Origin: JBKPIY01 sp046730475
Lineage (GTDB): Bacteria; Actinomycetota; Thermoleophilia; Solirubrobacterales; 70-9
DNA length: 32,198 nucleotides
Reading direction: 5' to 3'
Assembly: GCA_046730475.1 (NCBI GenBank)
Contig: JBKPIY010000097.1
Coordinates: 1 to 32,198, forward strand
In this document: in pieces, positions 16,222-23,262 of the stretch
Numbering within the stretch: the first letter of the stretch is position 1
Layout of the letters: every line of letters begins with the position of its first letter
Program-made: the position numbers and the translations under genes
The notes under the pieces: generated by a model
What the model was told of the DNA's origin: nothing
Databases searched by the model: none
What the model saw: only the letters and a program-made list of their open reading frames with translations

Positions 16222-17216
16222 TGCCCGCCCGCCTTCGCCTGGCGCTCCTCCTCGGCCTGGGCCACGTGGAGGCGCTCGAGATAGAGCGCGAACCCGGCCG
16301 CCGGGAGATCGCGGCCGAAGCGCCCGAGGAGCGTGTCGTAGCGGCCGCCCCCACCGAGGATGTGCCCGAGGGCGGGGTCGTAGACCTCCAGGATCGCCCC
16401 CGTGTAGTAGCCGAGATCGCGCAGCAGCCCCAGGTCGAGGCGGACCCGGTCGCCCACCCCGCGAACGGCGAGCGCCTGGTAGGTCGCCCGCAGTCGTTTG
16501 GTTGCGCGGACCACGGCCTCGCCGCCGAGGGCGCCGGCGCGGTCGAGGACCCCGGCGCCGCCCCGCATGCCGGGGAGAGCGAGAAGGGTCGCCCTCGAGA
16601 CCTGGTCGAGGCCCTCGACCGCGCCGACCTCGGCCTCGAGGCCAACCAGGTCATGGGCAGCGAGCCGGTCGAGGATTCGCTCGCGGTCCTGGTCGCCGAC
16701 GTCCAGCTCGGCCAGCAGCTGGCTGTAGAGATCGGCATCCCCGAGCCCGACGATGGCGCGGTTGAGGCCGGCGGCGTCGAGGGCGGAGCTCAGGACCTCG
16801 ATCACCTCGGCGGTCCCGTCGGGCGCCTCGGCGCCGATCAACTCCACCCCCGCCTGGGTGAACTCGCGCATCTGGCCGCGCTGGGGGCTGACTGCCCTGT
16901 AGGCGCGGGCGACGTATGCGAGCCGGAACGGCGGCTGCTCGCCCTGGAGCCGGGTGGCGACCAGCCGCGCGATCGGGATCGTCATGTCCGATCGCATCGC
17001 GAGCAGGTCGCCGCGCTCGTCGAAGAACCGATAGGCGGCATTGGCGTAGCGGCGGTCGCCGCGCTGGAGGATCTCCGCGTACTCGATCGTTGGGGTCGCC
17101 ACCTCGTTGTAGCCGTGGCGCTCGAAGGCGTCCCGCAGCGACGTTTCGAGGGCACGGAGCTCGCGCATCTCCTCGGGAAGGACGTCGCGGGTGCCGGGCG
17201 GGGTCGGGTGGATCAT
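16218..17216 (-). CDS. hisZ: ATP phosphoribosyltransferase regulatory subunit HisZ
   Basis: A histidyl-tRNA-synthetase-like protein without aminoacylation function that forms a hetero-octamer with short HisG. The class II synthetase core is visible: GTRDVLPEEM near the start, FERHGYNEVATPTIEYAE (motif 1 area), DMTIPIARLVATRL, FRLAYVARAYR (motif 2), and YYTGAILEVYDPALG and GGGGRYDTLLGRFG (motif 3 area). No anticodon-binding domain follows, in line with HisZ (332 residues). I prefer ATG 17214-17216, preceded at good distance by AAGGTG, over the GTG nine bases upstream, which lies within that ribosome-binding site. First gene of the his operon, 110 bases after murA. Confidence 0.93.
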   Translation of the reverse strand: MIHPTPPGTRDVLPEEMRELRALETSLRDAFERHGYNEVATPTIEYAEILQRGDRRYANAAYRFFDERGDLLAMRSDMTIPIARLVATRLQGEQPPFRLAYVARAYRAVSPQRGQMREFTQAGVELIGAEAPDGTAEVIEVLSSALDAAGLNRAIVGLGDADLYSQLLAELDVGDQDRERILDRLAAHDLVGLEAEVGAVEGLDQVSRATLLALPGMRGGAGVLDRAGALGGEAVVRATKRLRATYQALAVRGVGDRVRLDLGLLRDLGYYTGAILEVYDPALGHILGGGGRYDTLLGRFGRDLPAAGFALYLERLHVAQAEEERQAKAGGQ

Positions 17217-17326
17217 CGCGCGCACCTTAGAGGCATGGTTTCCCCGCCCCGGTCACGGGGTTGCCAGGCCGTCGCGCCCCAACCCGCGATCCAGGCAGGC
17301 GAGGCCGAGGAGGTGGCGGACGGGTG

Positions 17327-18628
17327 TCAGGCCGGGACTCGCTCGGCGGAGACCCGCTCGATGTGGGCGCCGAGCTCCCGCAGCCGCACGTCGATCCGCT
17401 CGTACCCGCGGTCGATCTGGATGACGTTTCCGATCTCCGAGGTGCCGTCGGCGGCGAGCGCCGCGATGAGCATCGCCATGCCGGCCCGGATGTCAGGGCT
17501 TTCCAGATGGGCGCCGTGAAGATGGCTCGGACCGCTGACGATCGCCCTGTGGGGATCGCACAGCGTGATCCGAGCGCCCATCGCCACCAGCTTGTCGACG
17601 AAGAACAACCGGTTCTCGAACATCTTCTCGAAGATCAGGATCGTGCCCTCGGCCTGGGTCGCCAGGGCGAGGGCGATCGAGGTGAGGTCGGCGGGGAACG
17701 CAGGCCAGGGTCCGTCGTCGATCTTGGGGATCGCATCGCCGGCGTCGTCCCTGATCCGAAGCGTCTGCTCGGGCGGGACGAACACGTCGCGCCCCTCGAC
17801 CATCGATTGGAGCCCCAGGCGGCGGAACTGGCGCCGGATTCCCTCGAGGTCCTCGGGAACGGTGTCGCGGATCCGGAGCTTGCCGCCGGTGGCGGCCGCC
17901 AGGGCGATGAAGCTCGCGATCTCGATGTGGTCGGGGCAGATCGTATGCTCGACGCCGCCCAGCTCCTCCTGGCCGTGAACCGTCATCACGTTCGAGCCGA
18001 TCCCGTCCACGGTCGCACCCATCGCCGAAAGCAGCCGGGCGAGGTCCTGCACGTGGGGCTCGGAGGCGGCGTTCGCGATCGTCGTGGGCCCCGGCGTCAG
18101 GGCCGCGGCCAGGAGGGCGTTCTCGGTTCCCATCACCGACGGCTCGTCCATGAACAGGCGGGTCGCCCGCAGTCCCTCGGGTGGGGCGGTGATGCCGATC
18201 CACACGTCCCCCTCCACCTTGGCGCCGAGGTCGCGGAAGGCGTCCAGGTGAGCGTCGAGGCGGCGCCTCCCGATCGTGTCACCGCCCGGCGGGGCCATTC
18301 GCGCCTCGCCGAAGCGGGCCAGGAGCGGCCCGGCGGCGAGGAACGACGCCCGGATCCGGTTGGCGGGCTCCTCGTCCACCTCGGTGCGCCCGACGGCGCT
18401 CGCCCGGAGGCGGAGCTCGTTCTCGCTGTTCCACTCGACCCACACGCCGAGGCCCTCGAGGAGCCCGAGCATCGACTCGACGTCGCGGATCCGGGGCACG
18501 TTCCGGAGCACCATCTCCTCGTCGGTGAGCAGGCAGGCGGCGAGGATCGGCAGGGCCGCGTTCTTGTTTCCGGCGGGAACGATCTCGCCCGAGAGCGGCA
18601 CGCCGCCCTGAATGACGAACTTCTCCAT
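17327..18628 (-). CDS. murA: UDP-N-acetylglucosamine 1-carboxyvinyltransferase (Asp117 variant)
   Basis: The first committed enzyme of peptidoglycan synthesis, transferring enolpyruvate from PEP to UDP-GlcNAc in the cytoplasm. Key residues K22 and N23 are in PAGNKNAALP, the conserved Arg in SPDIRAGMAML, and IDRGYERI near the C-terminus. The loop residue that is Cys115 in E. coli, target of fosfomycin, is Asp here: PPGGDTIGRRRLDAH, D117, codon GAC at 18278-18280. The same change is known in mycobacteria and Chlamydia and gives intrinsic fosfomycin resistance. Length 433 is normal. ATG 18628 is divergent from the HD-domain gene with 25 bases between starts. It lies upstream of hisZ on the same strand. 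Confidence 0.95.
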   Translation of the reverse strand: MEKFVIQGGVPLSGEIVPAGNKNAALPILAACLLTDEEMVLRNVPRIRDVESMLGLLEGLGVWVEWNSENELRLRASAVGRTEVDEEPANRIRASFLAAGPLLARFGEARMAPPGGDTIGRRRLDAHLDAFRDLGAKVEGDVWIGITAPPEGLRATRLFMDEPSVMGTENALLAAALTPGPTTIANAASEPHVQDLARLLSAMGATVDGIGSNVMTVHGQEELGGVEHTICPDHIEIASFIALAAATGGKLRIRDTVPEDLEGIRRQFRRLGLQSMVEGRDVFVPPEQTLRIRDDAGDAIPKIDDGPWPAFPADLTSIALALATQAEGTILIFEKMFENRLFFVDKLVAMGARITLCDPHRAIVSGPSHLHGAHLESPDIRAGMAMLIAALAADGTSEIGNVIQIDRGYERIDVRLRELGAHIERVSAERVPA

Positions 18629-18653
18629 CGCGCCGATTAGGGTAACGGTGGCA

Positions 18654-19247
18654 ATGGCAGAGGTCTCAAGAGACGATGCGTGGGCGCTGGTCTGCGAGTG
18701 GATCGCGTCCGAGTCGCTCCGCCGGCATCTGCTCGGGGTCGAGGCGGCGATGCGCGCCTACGCCAGGAAATTCGGCGACGACGAGGAGCTGTGGGCCGCT
18801 ACCGGGCTGCTCCACGACCTCGACTACGAGCGCTACCCCGATCTCGAGACTGGGCATCCCAGGCACGCGGTGGCCGAGCTCGAGCGCCTCGGTTACCCGC
18901 AGGAGGTGATCGACGCGGTCGCCGGTCACGCCGACTTCATGGAGGTGCCGCGGGAGACCCAGCTCGCGAAGACCCTGTACGCCGTCGACGAGCTGTCCGG
19001 TTTCATCGCCGCCTGCGCGATGGTCCGCCCCACCGGGATCGAGGGGATGACGCCGAAGTCGGTGAAGAAGAAGCTGAAGCAGCCCTCGTTCGCGGCCGGG
19101 GTCAACCGCGAGGAGGTGCAGCGGGGGATCGACGAGCTGGGGGTGGACCCCGACGACCACATGCGGGTGATCATCGCGGCGATGGAGGAGAACGCGGAGC
19201 CGCTCGGCCTCTCGGCGGAGCAGGTGTCCGAGGGGCGCGGACGTTGA
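18654..19247 (+). CDS. HD-domain phosphohydrolase-like protein
   Basis: A 197-residue protein with an HD fold: His at about 25 (RRHLLGVE), the His-Asp pair in LLHDLDYER (54-55), GHADF (His92) and a later Asp in YAVDELSGF (about 112), matching the metal-binding pattern H...HD...H...D of HD hydrolases. The C-terminal half holds a basic KKKLKQP stretch and an acidic tail. Proteins of this type are often annotated as HDIG-domain hydrolases; the substrate is unknown. ATG 18654 was chosen over an upstream ATG (18612) that would run through the murA start. Its stop overlaps the TTG start of the next gene (TTGA), suggesting coupling. Confidence 0.85.
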   Translation: MAEVSRDDAWALVCEWIASESLRRHLLGVEAAMRAYARKFGDDEELWAATGLLHDLDYERYPDLETGHPRHAVAELERLGYPQEVIDAVAGHADFMEVPRETQLAKTLYAVDELSGFIAACAMVRPTGIEGMTPKSVKKKLKQPSFAAGVNREEVQRGIDELGVDPDDHMRVIIAAMEENAEPLGLSAEQVSEGRGR

Positions 19248-20224
19248 GGCGAACGGGCAGGGTCGCCCTGATCGTCCTCGGCGTCCTCCTCCTCGTCCTG
19301 GTCCTCAACGCGCTCGCCCTCTCCCATCAGACCAAGGACGCGGAGGTGAACATCGACGGAGGGCGGATCGTCGAGACGTCGATCGGCGGCCTTCAGGTGC
19401 TCGATGAGGGAGACCCGACGGGACCGCCGATCGTGCTGATCCATTGCTACACGTGCTCGCTGCACTGGTGGGACCGGCTGGCGCCGGGGCTCACGGGCGC
19501 CCACCGGGTGATCCGGATCGACCTGCTCGGCCACGGTGGCTCGGACAAGCCTCGCGCCGGCTACGGAATCGAGGACCAGGCGCGCGGGGTGGCCGAGGCG
19601 CTCGCCGAGCTCGGGGTGAGTGAGGCGATCGTGGTCGGCCACGCGCTCGGTGGGACCGTCGCCGTCGCGCTCGCCACCCAGAGCCCGGACCTCGTCTCCG
19701 GGATCGTCGAGATCGATCAGGCCCCCGACACGAGCTACGGGGGCCTCGGGTTCGCCGCCAAGCTCGGCTGGGAGCCGGTGATCGGTCAGGCGATGGAGCG
19801 CCTCGGGCACATCGTCCCGGCCTCGATGGTCGCCGACCAATACGGCGACGTCTTCGCTCCAGGGTTCGATCTGGCGCAGGGGTTCGACAATCCCGACCAG
19901 CCGGTCGTCGACCTCCGGGCGATGACCTATACGTCCTACAGGGACGCGGCGTCAGCGGAGGAGGACTACACCAACGAGGAGGCCCTGACCGATCGCCTCG
20001 CCGCGCTCCATCTGCCCGTCCTGGGGATGTTCGGAGCTGAGGACCAGATCTACGACGCTCAGCGGTCGCTCGACGCCTTCAAGAGCGTCCCCGGGGCTCG
20101 CACCGTCCTGATCCAGGGGGCGGGTCACTCCCCGAACGTCGAGAAGCCGGACGAGGTCGCCGGGCTGATCCTCGGATTCGCCGCCGCCCACGCGCCGCCG
20201 CCGACGGAGGCGAAGGGGCGCTGA
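19244..20224 (+). CDS. Membrane-anchored alpha/beta-hydrolase-fold protein lacking the nucleophile Ser
   Basis: A 326-residue protein with an N-terminal hydrophobic anchor (about 7-26) and an alpha/beta-hydrolase fold: PIVLIHCYTCSLHWWDRLAPGL (oxyanion-side loop, in two stretches), RIDLLGHGGSDKP, and AEDQIYD and GAGHSPNVEKP carrying the expected acid (D267) and His (H295). At the nucleophile elbow, where the family has G-x-S-x-G, the sequence reads GHALGG: residue 134 is Ala (GCG at 19643-19645), one base from Ser. It may therefore be catalytically dead, a binding protein, or use another residue. The TTG start 19244-19246 overlaps the HD gene stop and has no better in-frame alternative nearby. 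Confidence 0.82.
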   Translation: MRRTGRVALIVLGVLLLVLVLNALALSHQTKDAEVNIDGGRIVETSIGGLQVLDEGDPTGPPIVLIHCYTCSLHWWDRLAPGLTGAHRVIRIDLLGHGGSDKPRAGYGIEDQARGVAEALAELGVSEAIVVGHALGGTVAVALATQSPDLVSGIVEIDQAPDTSYGGLGFAAKLGWEPVIGQAMERLGHIVPASMVADQYGDVFAPGFDLAQGFDNPDQPVVDLRAMTYTSYRDAASAEEDYTNEEALTDRLAALHLPVLGMFGAEDQIYDAQRSLDAFKSVPGARTVLIQGAGHSPNVEKPDEVAGLILGFAAAHAPPPTEAKGR

Positions 20225-20264
20225 CGGCCCGTTTGGCCCCCGGACGGTCGGGAATGCTCTTCAC

Positions 20265-20537
20265 ATGGGCGAAGAGGAGGTCGAAAAGCAGGCCCCACAC
20301 CGGGACCCCCTCCCGAGCGAGGACCCGGCCCCCGCGCGGCCCGATGCGCCCTCGCCGGCCCCTGACCCCGCCGAGGGACCGCCCACTCCGGATCGCCCGC
20401 CGACGCCGGACGAGCCCGACCCCGGTATGGAGCAGCGCGGGCCGGCAGGGGCGACGAGGTGGGAGGGGGGTGAGCGCGTCCGCGTCCTCGTCGCCAGGAT
20501 CGCCGACGGCCGGGTGACGAGCGTCTCCCACGGCTGA
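20265..20537 (+). CDS. Small acidic Pro-rich hypothetical protein
   Basis: A possible 90-residue protein that begins MGEEEVEKQ, continues as a disordered Pro/Asp/Glu-rich stretch with repeated PD and PTPD, and ends in a more ordered segment, VRVLVARIADGRVTSVSHG. Its codons are GC-rich at third positions but so are the opposite-strand frames. No clear ribosome-binding site precedes the ATG. It is 40 bases after the hydrolase gene and convergent with the BON-domain gene. I do not recognise it; it may be real or a chance frame. Confidence 0.42.
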   Translation: MGEEEVEKQAPHRDPLPSEDPAPARPDAPSPAPDPAEGPPTPDRPPTPDEPDPGMEQRGPAGATRWEGGERVRVLVARIADGRVTSVSHG

Positions 20538-20614
20538 AGCCGCCCGTGGCCAGTCGCGAAGCGGGCCGCTCGCTCAATCAAGGCGGCGGCTTCCGCGGGG
20601 GCAGGGCTTCGGGC

Positions 20615-21397
20615 TCAGCTCTCTGCCTTCGCCGCCTCGCCGGGCAGGTGGAGGAGATTCTTCACGCCCCGAACGCCATCGATCTTGGCGACGATCTGCC
20701 CCAGCTCCTCGCGCTGTTCGGCGGTAGCCGCCTTGCCGCGCAGGTAGATGACGCCGTTCTCGGCGTTCACGTTCACCGAGCCCTTGGGGGCATCGGCGGG
20801 GCGGAACAGCTCCGAGCGGACGCGATCGGCCAGATCCTGGTCATTGGGCGCCGGCCCCTCGGGCGAGAGCTTGCTCCCCGCTCGCTTGACTACCCCGATC
20901 GCCTCGCCCTTGCGGTACTCGGCCCGGCGGCGAAGGCTCTGGGCCTGACGGCGAGCGAGCGCGGTGGTCCGGTCCCGGGCCACGTGGCGCCGCCGCTTGC
21001 CGTCGTTTGGGTCGAGGAAGTACGCCCCCGCGGCGCCCGCGGCTCCGGCCGCCGTCGCCGTGACGATCGTCTGCTGCTTGCTCGGACGACTGTGCCTCTG
21101 GGCGCGGCGCCTCTGGGCCTCGGCGACCCGCGAGGCGCGTGCCCGAGTCCGGTCGCGGACGCTCCTGGCGTTGTCCGCGATCCGATCGGTGGTCGCCTTG
21201 ACGGAGTCGCCGACGCCAGAGAGGCGCGATCTGGTCTGCTTCGCTACCGACTCTCCGGCGCCCTTGGCCGCCCCGATCCCCGCCCCGCGCTTGGCACCCC
21301 TGCGGGCACCACGGCCCGCGCTTCGCAGGGCCTCGCGTCCGGCATCGGCCGCGGTCTGGCGCGCGCCCTTTTGCATGAGCGGGCTGGCCAGCTTCAT
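20615..21397 (-). CDS. BON-domain protein with basic N-terminus
   Basis: A 260-residue protein. Residues 1-105 are Ala/Arg/Gly-rich and strongly basic, a Ala/Gly-rich hydrophobic segment (about 110-127) could span a membrane, followed by YFLDPNDGKRRRHVARDR, and a BON domain at about 185-252 with LADRVRSELF, NVNAENGVIYLRGKA and IDGVRGVKNLLHL. BON domains bind phospholipid or other ligands in envelope and stress proteins. ATG 21395-21397 has GGAGG 8 bases upstream (CCAGGAGGATGACGAG), a strong site. A leader of about 240 nt with two perfect hairpins precedes it. Function unknown beyond the domain. Confidence 0.82.
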   Translation of the reverse strand: MKLASPLMQKGARQTAADAGREALRSAGRGARRGAKRGAGIGAAKGAGESVAKQTRSRLSGVGDSVKATTDRIADNARSVRDRTRARASRVAEAQRRRAQRHSRPSKQQTIVTATAAGAAGAAGAYFLDPNDGKRRRHVARDRTTALARRQAQSLRRRAEYRKGEAIGVVKRAGSKLSPEGPAPNDQDLADRVRSELFRPADAPKGSVNVNAENGVIYLRGKAATAEQREELGQIVAKIDGVRGVKNLLHLPGEAAKAES

Positions 21398-21539
21398 CTC
21401 GTCATCCTCCTGGGTTGGACTCTGGGTTCCTGCCCGGGGTCTGCCCGCAGCGCCTTGCCGGTAAACGGGCGACGCCCGCGCGAGGTCGCGGCGCCGATCT
21501 CGCCGAGCACCCGGCCGGACCGCCGGCCACGGGCGGGGG

Positions 21540-21638
21540 AAAAAACGCACGGGGGTGCCCGGGGCGCCCGGTCAGCGACAGCGAAAGGGCCCAGTTTCCT
21601 GGGCCCTTTCTTGGAACAACGTTTCCGTTGTTCCGTTG
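21540..21638 (-). ncRNA. Candidate small RNA or structured 5' leader with twin GAAA-loop hairpins
   Basis: On the minus strand two perfect stem-loops follow each other with 3 bases between: a 9-bp stem at 21613-21634 (arms GGAACAACG and CGTTGTTCC) and an 11-bp stem at 21584-21609 (arms AAAGGGCCCAG and CTGGGCCCTTT), each closed by a GAAA tetraloop. Hairpin 1 would begin only a few bases after the transcription start predicted from the promoter at 21645-21672. Further down a 4-bp stem (GCAC/GTGC) is followed by six T's at 21540-21545, a possible weak terminator. No coding frame fits it well. It may be a free RNA or the leader/attenuator of the BON-domain gene; the 3' end is a guess. Confidence 0.42.
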
Positions 21639-21644
21639 CAATGC

Positions 21645-21672
21645 AGCCTACTCCTCTGCCCGCGGTTGTCAA
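21645..21672 (-). promoter_or_regulatory. Sigma-70-type promoter upstream of hairpin RNA / BON gene
   Basis: Read on the minus strand, a consensus -35 TTGACA (21667-21672) and a -10 TAGGCT (21645-21650) are separated by 16 bases. TAGGCT is a usual form of the -10 in high-GC actinobacteria. The start of transcription would be near 21637-21639. It lies 75 bases downstream of the zinc-finger gene's stop, on the same strand. Confidence 0.55.
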
Positions 21673-21747
21673 GGGGTTCGTGAGCCCGGAAACACGCATA
21701 TTGCGGGGATTCTTCGGCCCGATCGACCGGGGCGCCCGACCCGGGCT

Positions 21748-22074
21748 TCAGCGCCAGCGCCCGCCCGCCTTCGCCCAGCTCGTCATGTGGTCGACCGAGC
21801 AGAAGGGGTCGGCGACGCGGTGCTCGCCGCGATGCCGGACCAGGAGGACGTGGACCTCGCCCAGCTCGGCGTCGCAGTGCGAGCAGAGCTGCGGGCCCTC
21901 GTCCACGGCCGGGGGCTCGGTCATCGCGCCGGCGACCCAATGGGCCCCCTGGATCGCCCAGGGGATGACATGCTCGAGCCGGCAGAACACGGCCCGCCTC
22001 TCCCCCGCGGGCTCATACGCCCGGAAGCCGTCGTCGGCCTCAACCTCGGCCCCGCACCAAGTGCAGCTGCTCAT
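21748..22074 (-). CDS. Small duplicated zinc-finger protein
   Basis: A 108-residue protein built of two similar metal-binding units: C4-x2-C7 with C31-x3-H35 (FCRLEHVIPWA), and C64-x2-C67 with C92-x3-H96 (FCSVDHMTSWA). The shared F-C-x3-H-x3-W pattern suggests an internal duplication of a treble-clef or TRASH/MYM-like zinc finger, probably binding two Zn(II). I do not recognise a named family and give no function. ATG 22072-22074 puts the first CxxC at residue 4. Overlapping frames on the plus strand are longer but show no domain. Divergent from the dehydrogenase gene (117 bases between starts). Confidence 0.75.
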   Translation of the reverse strand: MSSCTWCGAEVEADDGFRAYEPAGERRAVFCRLEHVIPWAIQGAHWVAGAMTEPPAVDEGPQLCSHCDAELGEVHVLLVRHRGEHRVADPFCSVDHMTSWAKAGGRWR

Positions 22075-22191
22075 CGCCCGGCTCCTCGGCTTCGCTCGGC
22101 GAGCCCCGCGCGCAGCGATGATCCGGCGGAGCCGCGCGGGGCCCGGCTGGGCGCAAGCGCGAACCCGTCCGCGTTAACTAGGCTCGGCTCC

Positions 22192-22761
22192 ATGGCCGGG
22201 CTGAGCATAGTCGTGCTCGAAGGCGACCAGACCGGACAGGAGCTCCTCGAGCAGGCCCTACGGGTGCTGGATCCGAGGGTGATCGGCCTCGACCTCGAGC
22301 TACGGCGCTTCGACCTCTCGCTCGAGAACCGGCGCCGGACCGGGAACAGGGTCTGCACCGAGGCGGCCGGGGCGATGGTCGAGTCGGGCTTCGGGATCAA
22401 GGCGGCGACGATCACGCCCGAGGGTGCAGGGGACGTTGGCAGCCCGAACCGCCTGATCCGGGAGGCGATCGGCGGCAAGGTGATCGTCCGAACCGGGCGC
22501 CGGATCCCCGGGGTCAGCCCGGTGGCCGGGATCCACCATCCGATCTCGGTGGTGCGAATGGCGGTCGAGGACGCCTACGGAGCCGATGAGCGGCGCGAGA
22601 CCGAGGACGGCGACGAGGTCGCCTACCGGACCGAGGTGATCCATCGCTCGATCTGCAGAGCGGTCGCCGAGTACGCCTTTCGGACGGCGGAGAAGCTCGA
22701 CGGCCGCGTCTACGGCGGGCCGAAGTGGACCGTGAGCCCGGTGTACGAGGGGATGCTGTAG
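22192..22761 (+). CDS. Isocitrate/isopropylmalate dehydrogenase-type protein, N-terminal half (ends at in-frame TAG)
   Basis: The 189-residue product is the first half of a beta-decarboxylating dehydrogenase of the isocitrate/isopropylmalate family: IVVLEGDQTGQELL at the N-terminus, AATITPEGAGDVGSPNRL (substrate-loop region), a conserved Arg region in VIVRTGRRIPGV, and GRVYGGPKWTVSPVYEGML with the catalytic-type Lys. It then meets TAG at 22759-22761. The downstream frame 22768-23259 continues in the same phase with the second half of the family. The ATG at 22192 lies 9 bases after a TAGGCT-like -10, so the message may be nearly leaderless. Nonsense mutation, sequencing error or true split gene are all possible. 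Confidence 0.8.
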   Translation: MAGLSIVVLEGDQTGQELLEQALRVLDPRVIGLDLELRRFDLSLENRRRTGNRVCTEAAGAMVESGFGIKAATITPEGAGDVGSPNRLIREAIGGKVIVRTGRRIPGVSPVAGIHHPISVVRMAVEDAYGADERRETEDGDEVAYRTEVIHRSICRAVAEYAFRTAEKLDGRVYGGPKWTVSPVYEGML

Positions 22762-22767
22762 GAGGAG

Positions 22768-23259
22768 ATGGACGCGGCGGCCGCCCGTCACTCCGAGGTC
22801 GCCTACGAACCACTCCTGATCGACGCCACCTACGCGGGACTGCTCACCGGTCGCGCCGACGCCCCCCTGGTGATCCCCTCGCTGAACCGCGACGGCGACC
22901 TCCTGTCGGACCTGGTGCTGCCGCTGTTCGGCTCGATCGCCGGGGCCGAGTCGCTGGTGTTGGCGCTCGACGACGACCTCCGGACCACCGTGGCGATGGC
23001 TGAGGCGCCTCACGGAACCGCCCCCGCGTTGGAGGGCAAGGACATCGCCAATCCGATGGCGATGATCCTCGCCTGCGCAGCGCTCCTCCAGTACGCGGAC
23101 GACGCCGGAATCGAGGGAGCCGGGCGAGCGTCTGCGGCGATATACGCTGCTGTGATGGAGGCGAGCGCGGAGGGCATCAGGACCCCCGATCTCGGGGGCC
23201 ACGCCTCGACCACCGAGTTCACGGACGCGGTGATCGAGCGGGTGCGCGAGCGCCTGTAG
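22768..23259 (+). CDS. Isocitrate/isopropylmalate dehydrogenase-type protein, C-terminal half
   Basis: This 163-residue frame is in phase with the preceding half: only TAG and two Glu codons separate them, and together they would make about 355 residues, the usual length. It carries LIDATYAGLL and PLVIPSLNRDGDLLSDLV (metal-binding Asp region and NAD-side), then the family's NAD-loop APHGTAPALEGKDIANPMAM. AGGAGG (22760-22765), part of which is the TAG itself, lies just 2 bases before ATG 22768, so re-initiation is conceivable but the spacing is short. Alone it lacks the N-terminal substrate residues. The MFS gene starts 3 bases after its stop, indicating one operon. Confidence 0.78.
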   Translation: MDAAAARHSEVAYEPLLIDATYAGLLTGRADAPLVIPSLNRDGDLLSDLVLPLFGSIAGAESLVLALDDDLRTTVAMAEAPHGTAPALEGKDIANPMAMILACAALLQYADDAGIEGAGRASAAIYAAVMEASAEGIRTPDLGGHASTTEFTDAVIERVRERL

Positions 23260-23262
23260 ACG

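Noticed and set aside
17226..17326. Terminator or promoter between murA and hisZ
   Set aside because: A short CCCCG/CGGGG inverted repeat is present (near 17242-17260), but stem length, spacing and tail are unconvincing, and I found no good -35/-10 pair.
21402..21641. 79-residue minus-strand frame through the twin hairpins, TTG start
   Set aside because: It has no ribosome-binding site, would be translated through two perfect stems, and the product is low-complexity; the hairpin structure explains the sequence better.
22759..22761. TAG as a pyrrolysine or other recoded codon
   Set aside because: TAG ends several normal genes here (sepF, cca, the propeller gene, both genes at 24525-24528), and no pyl genes are seen, so it is an ordinary stop unless shown otherwise.
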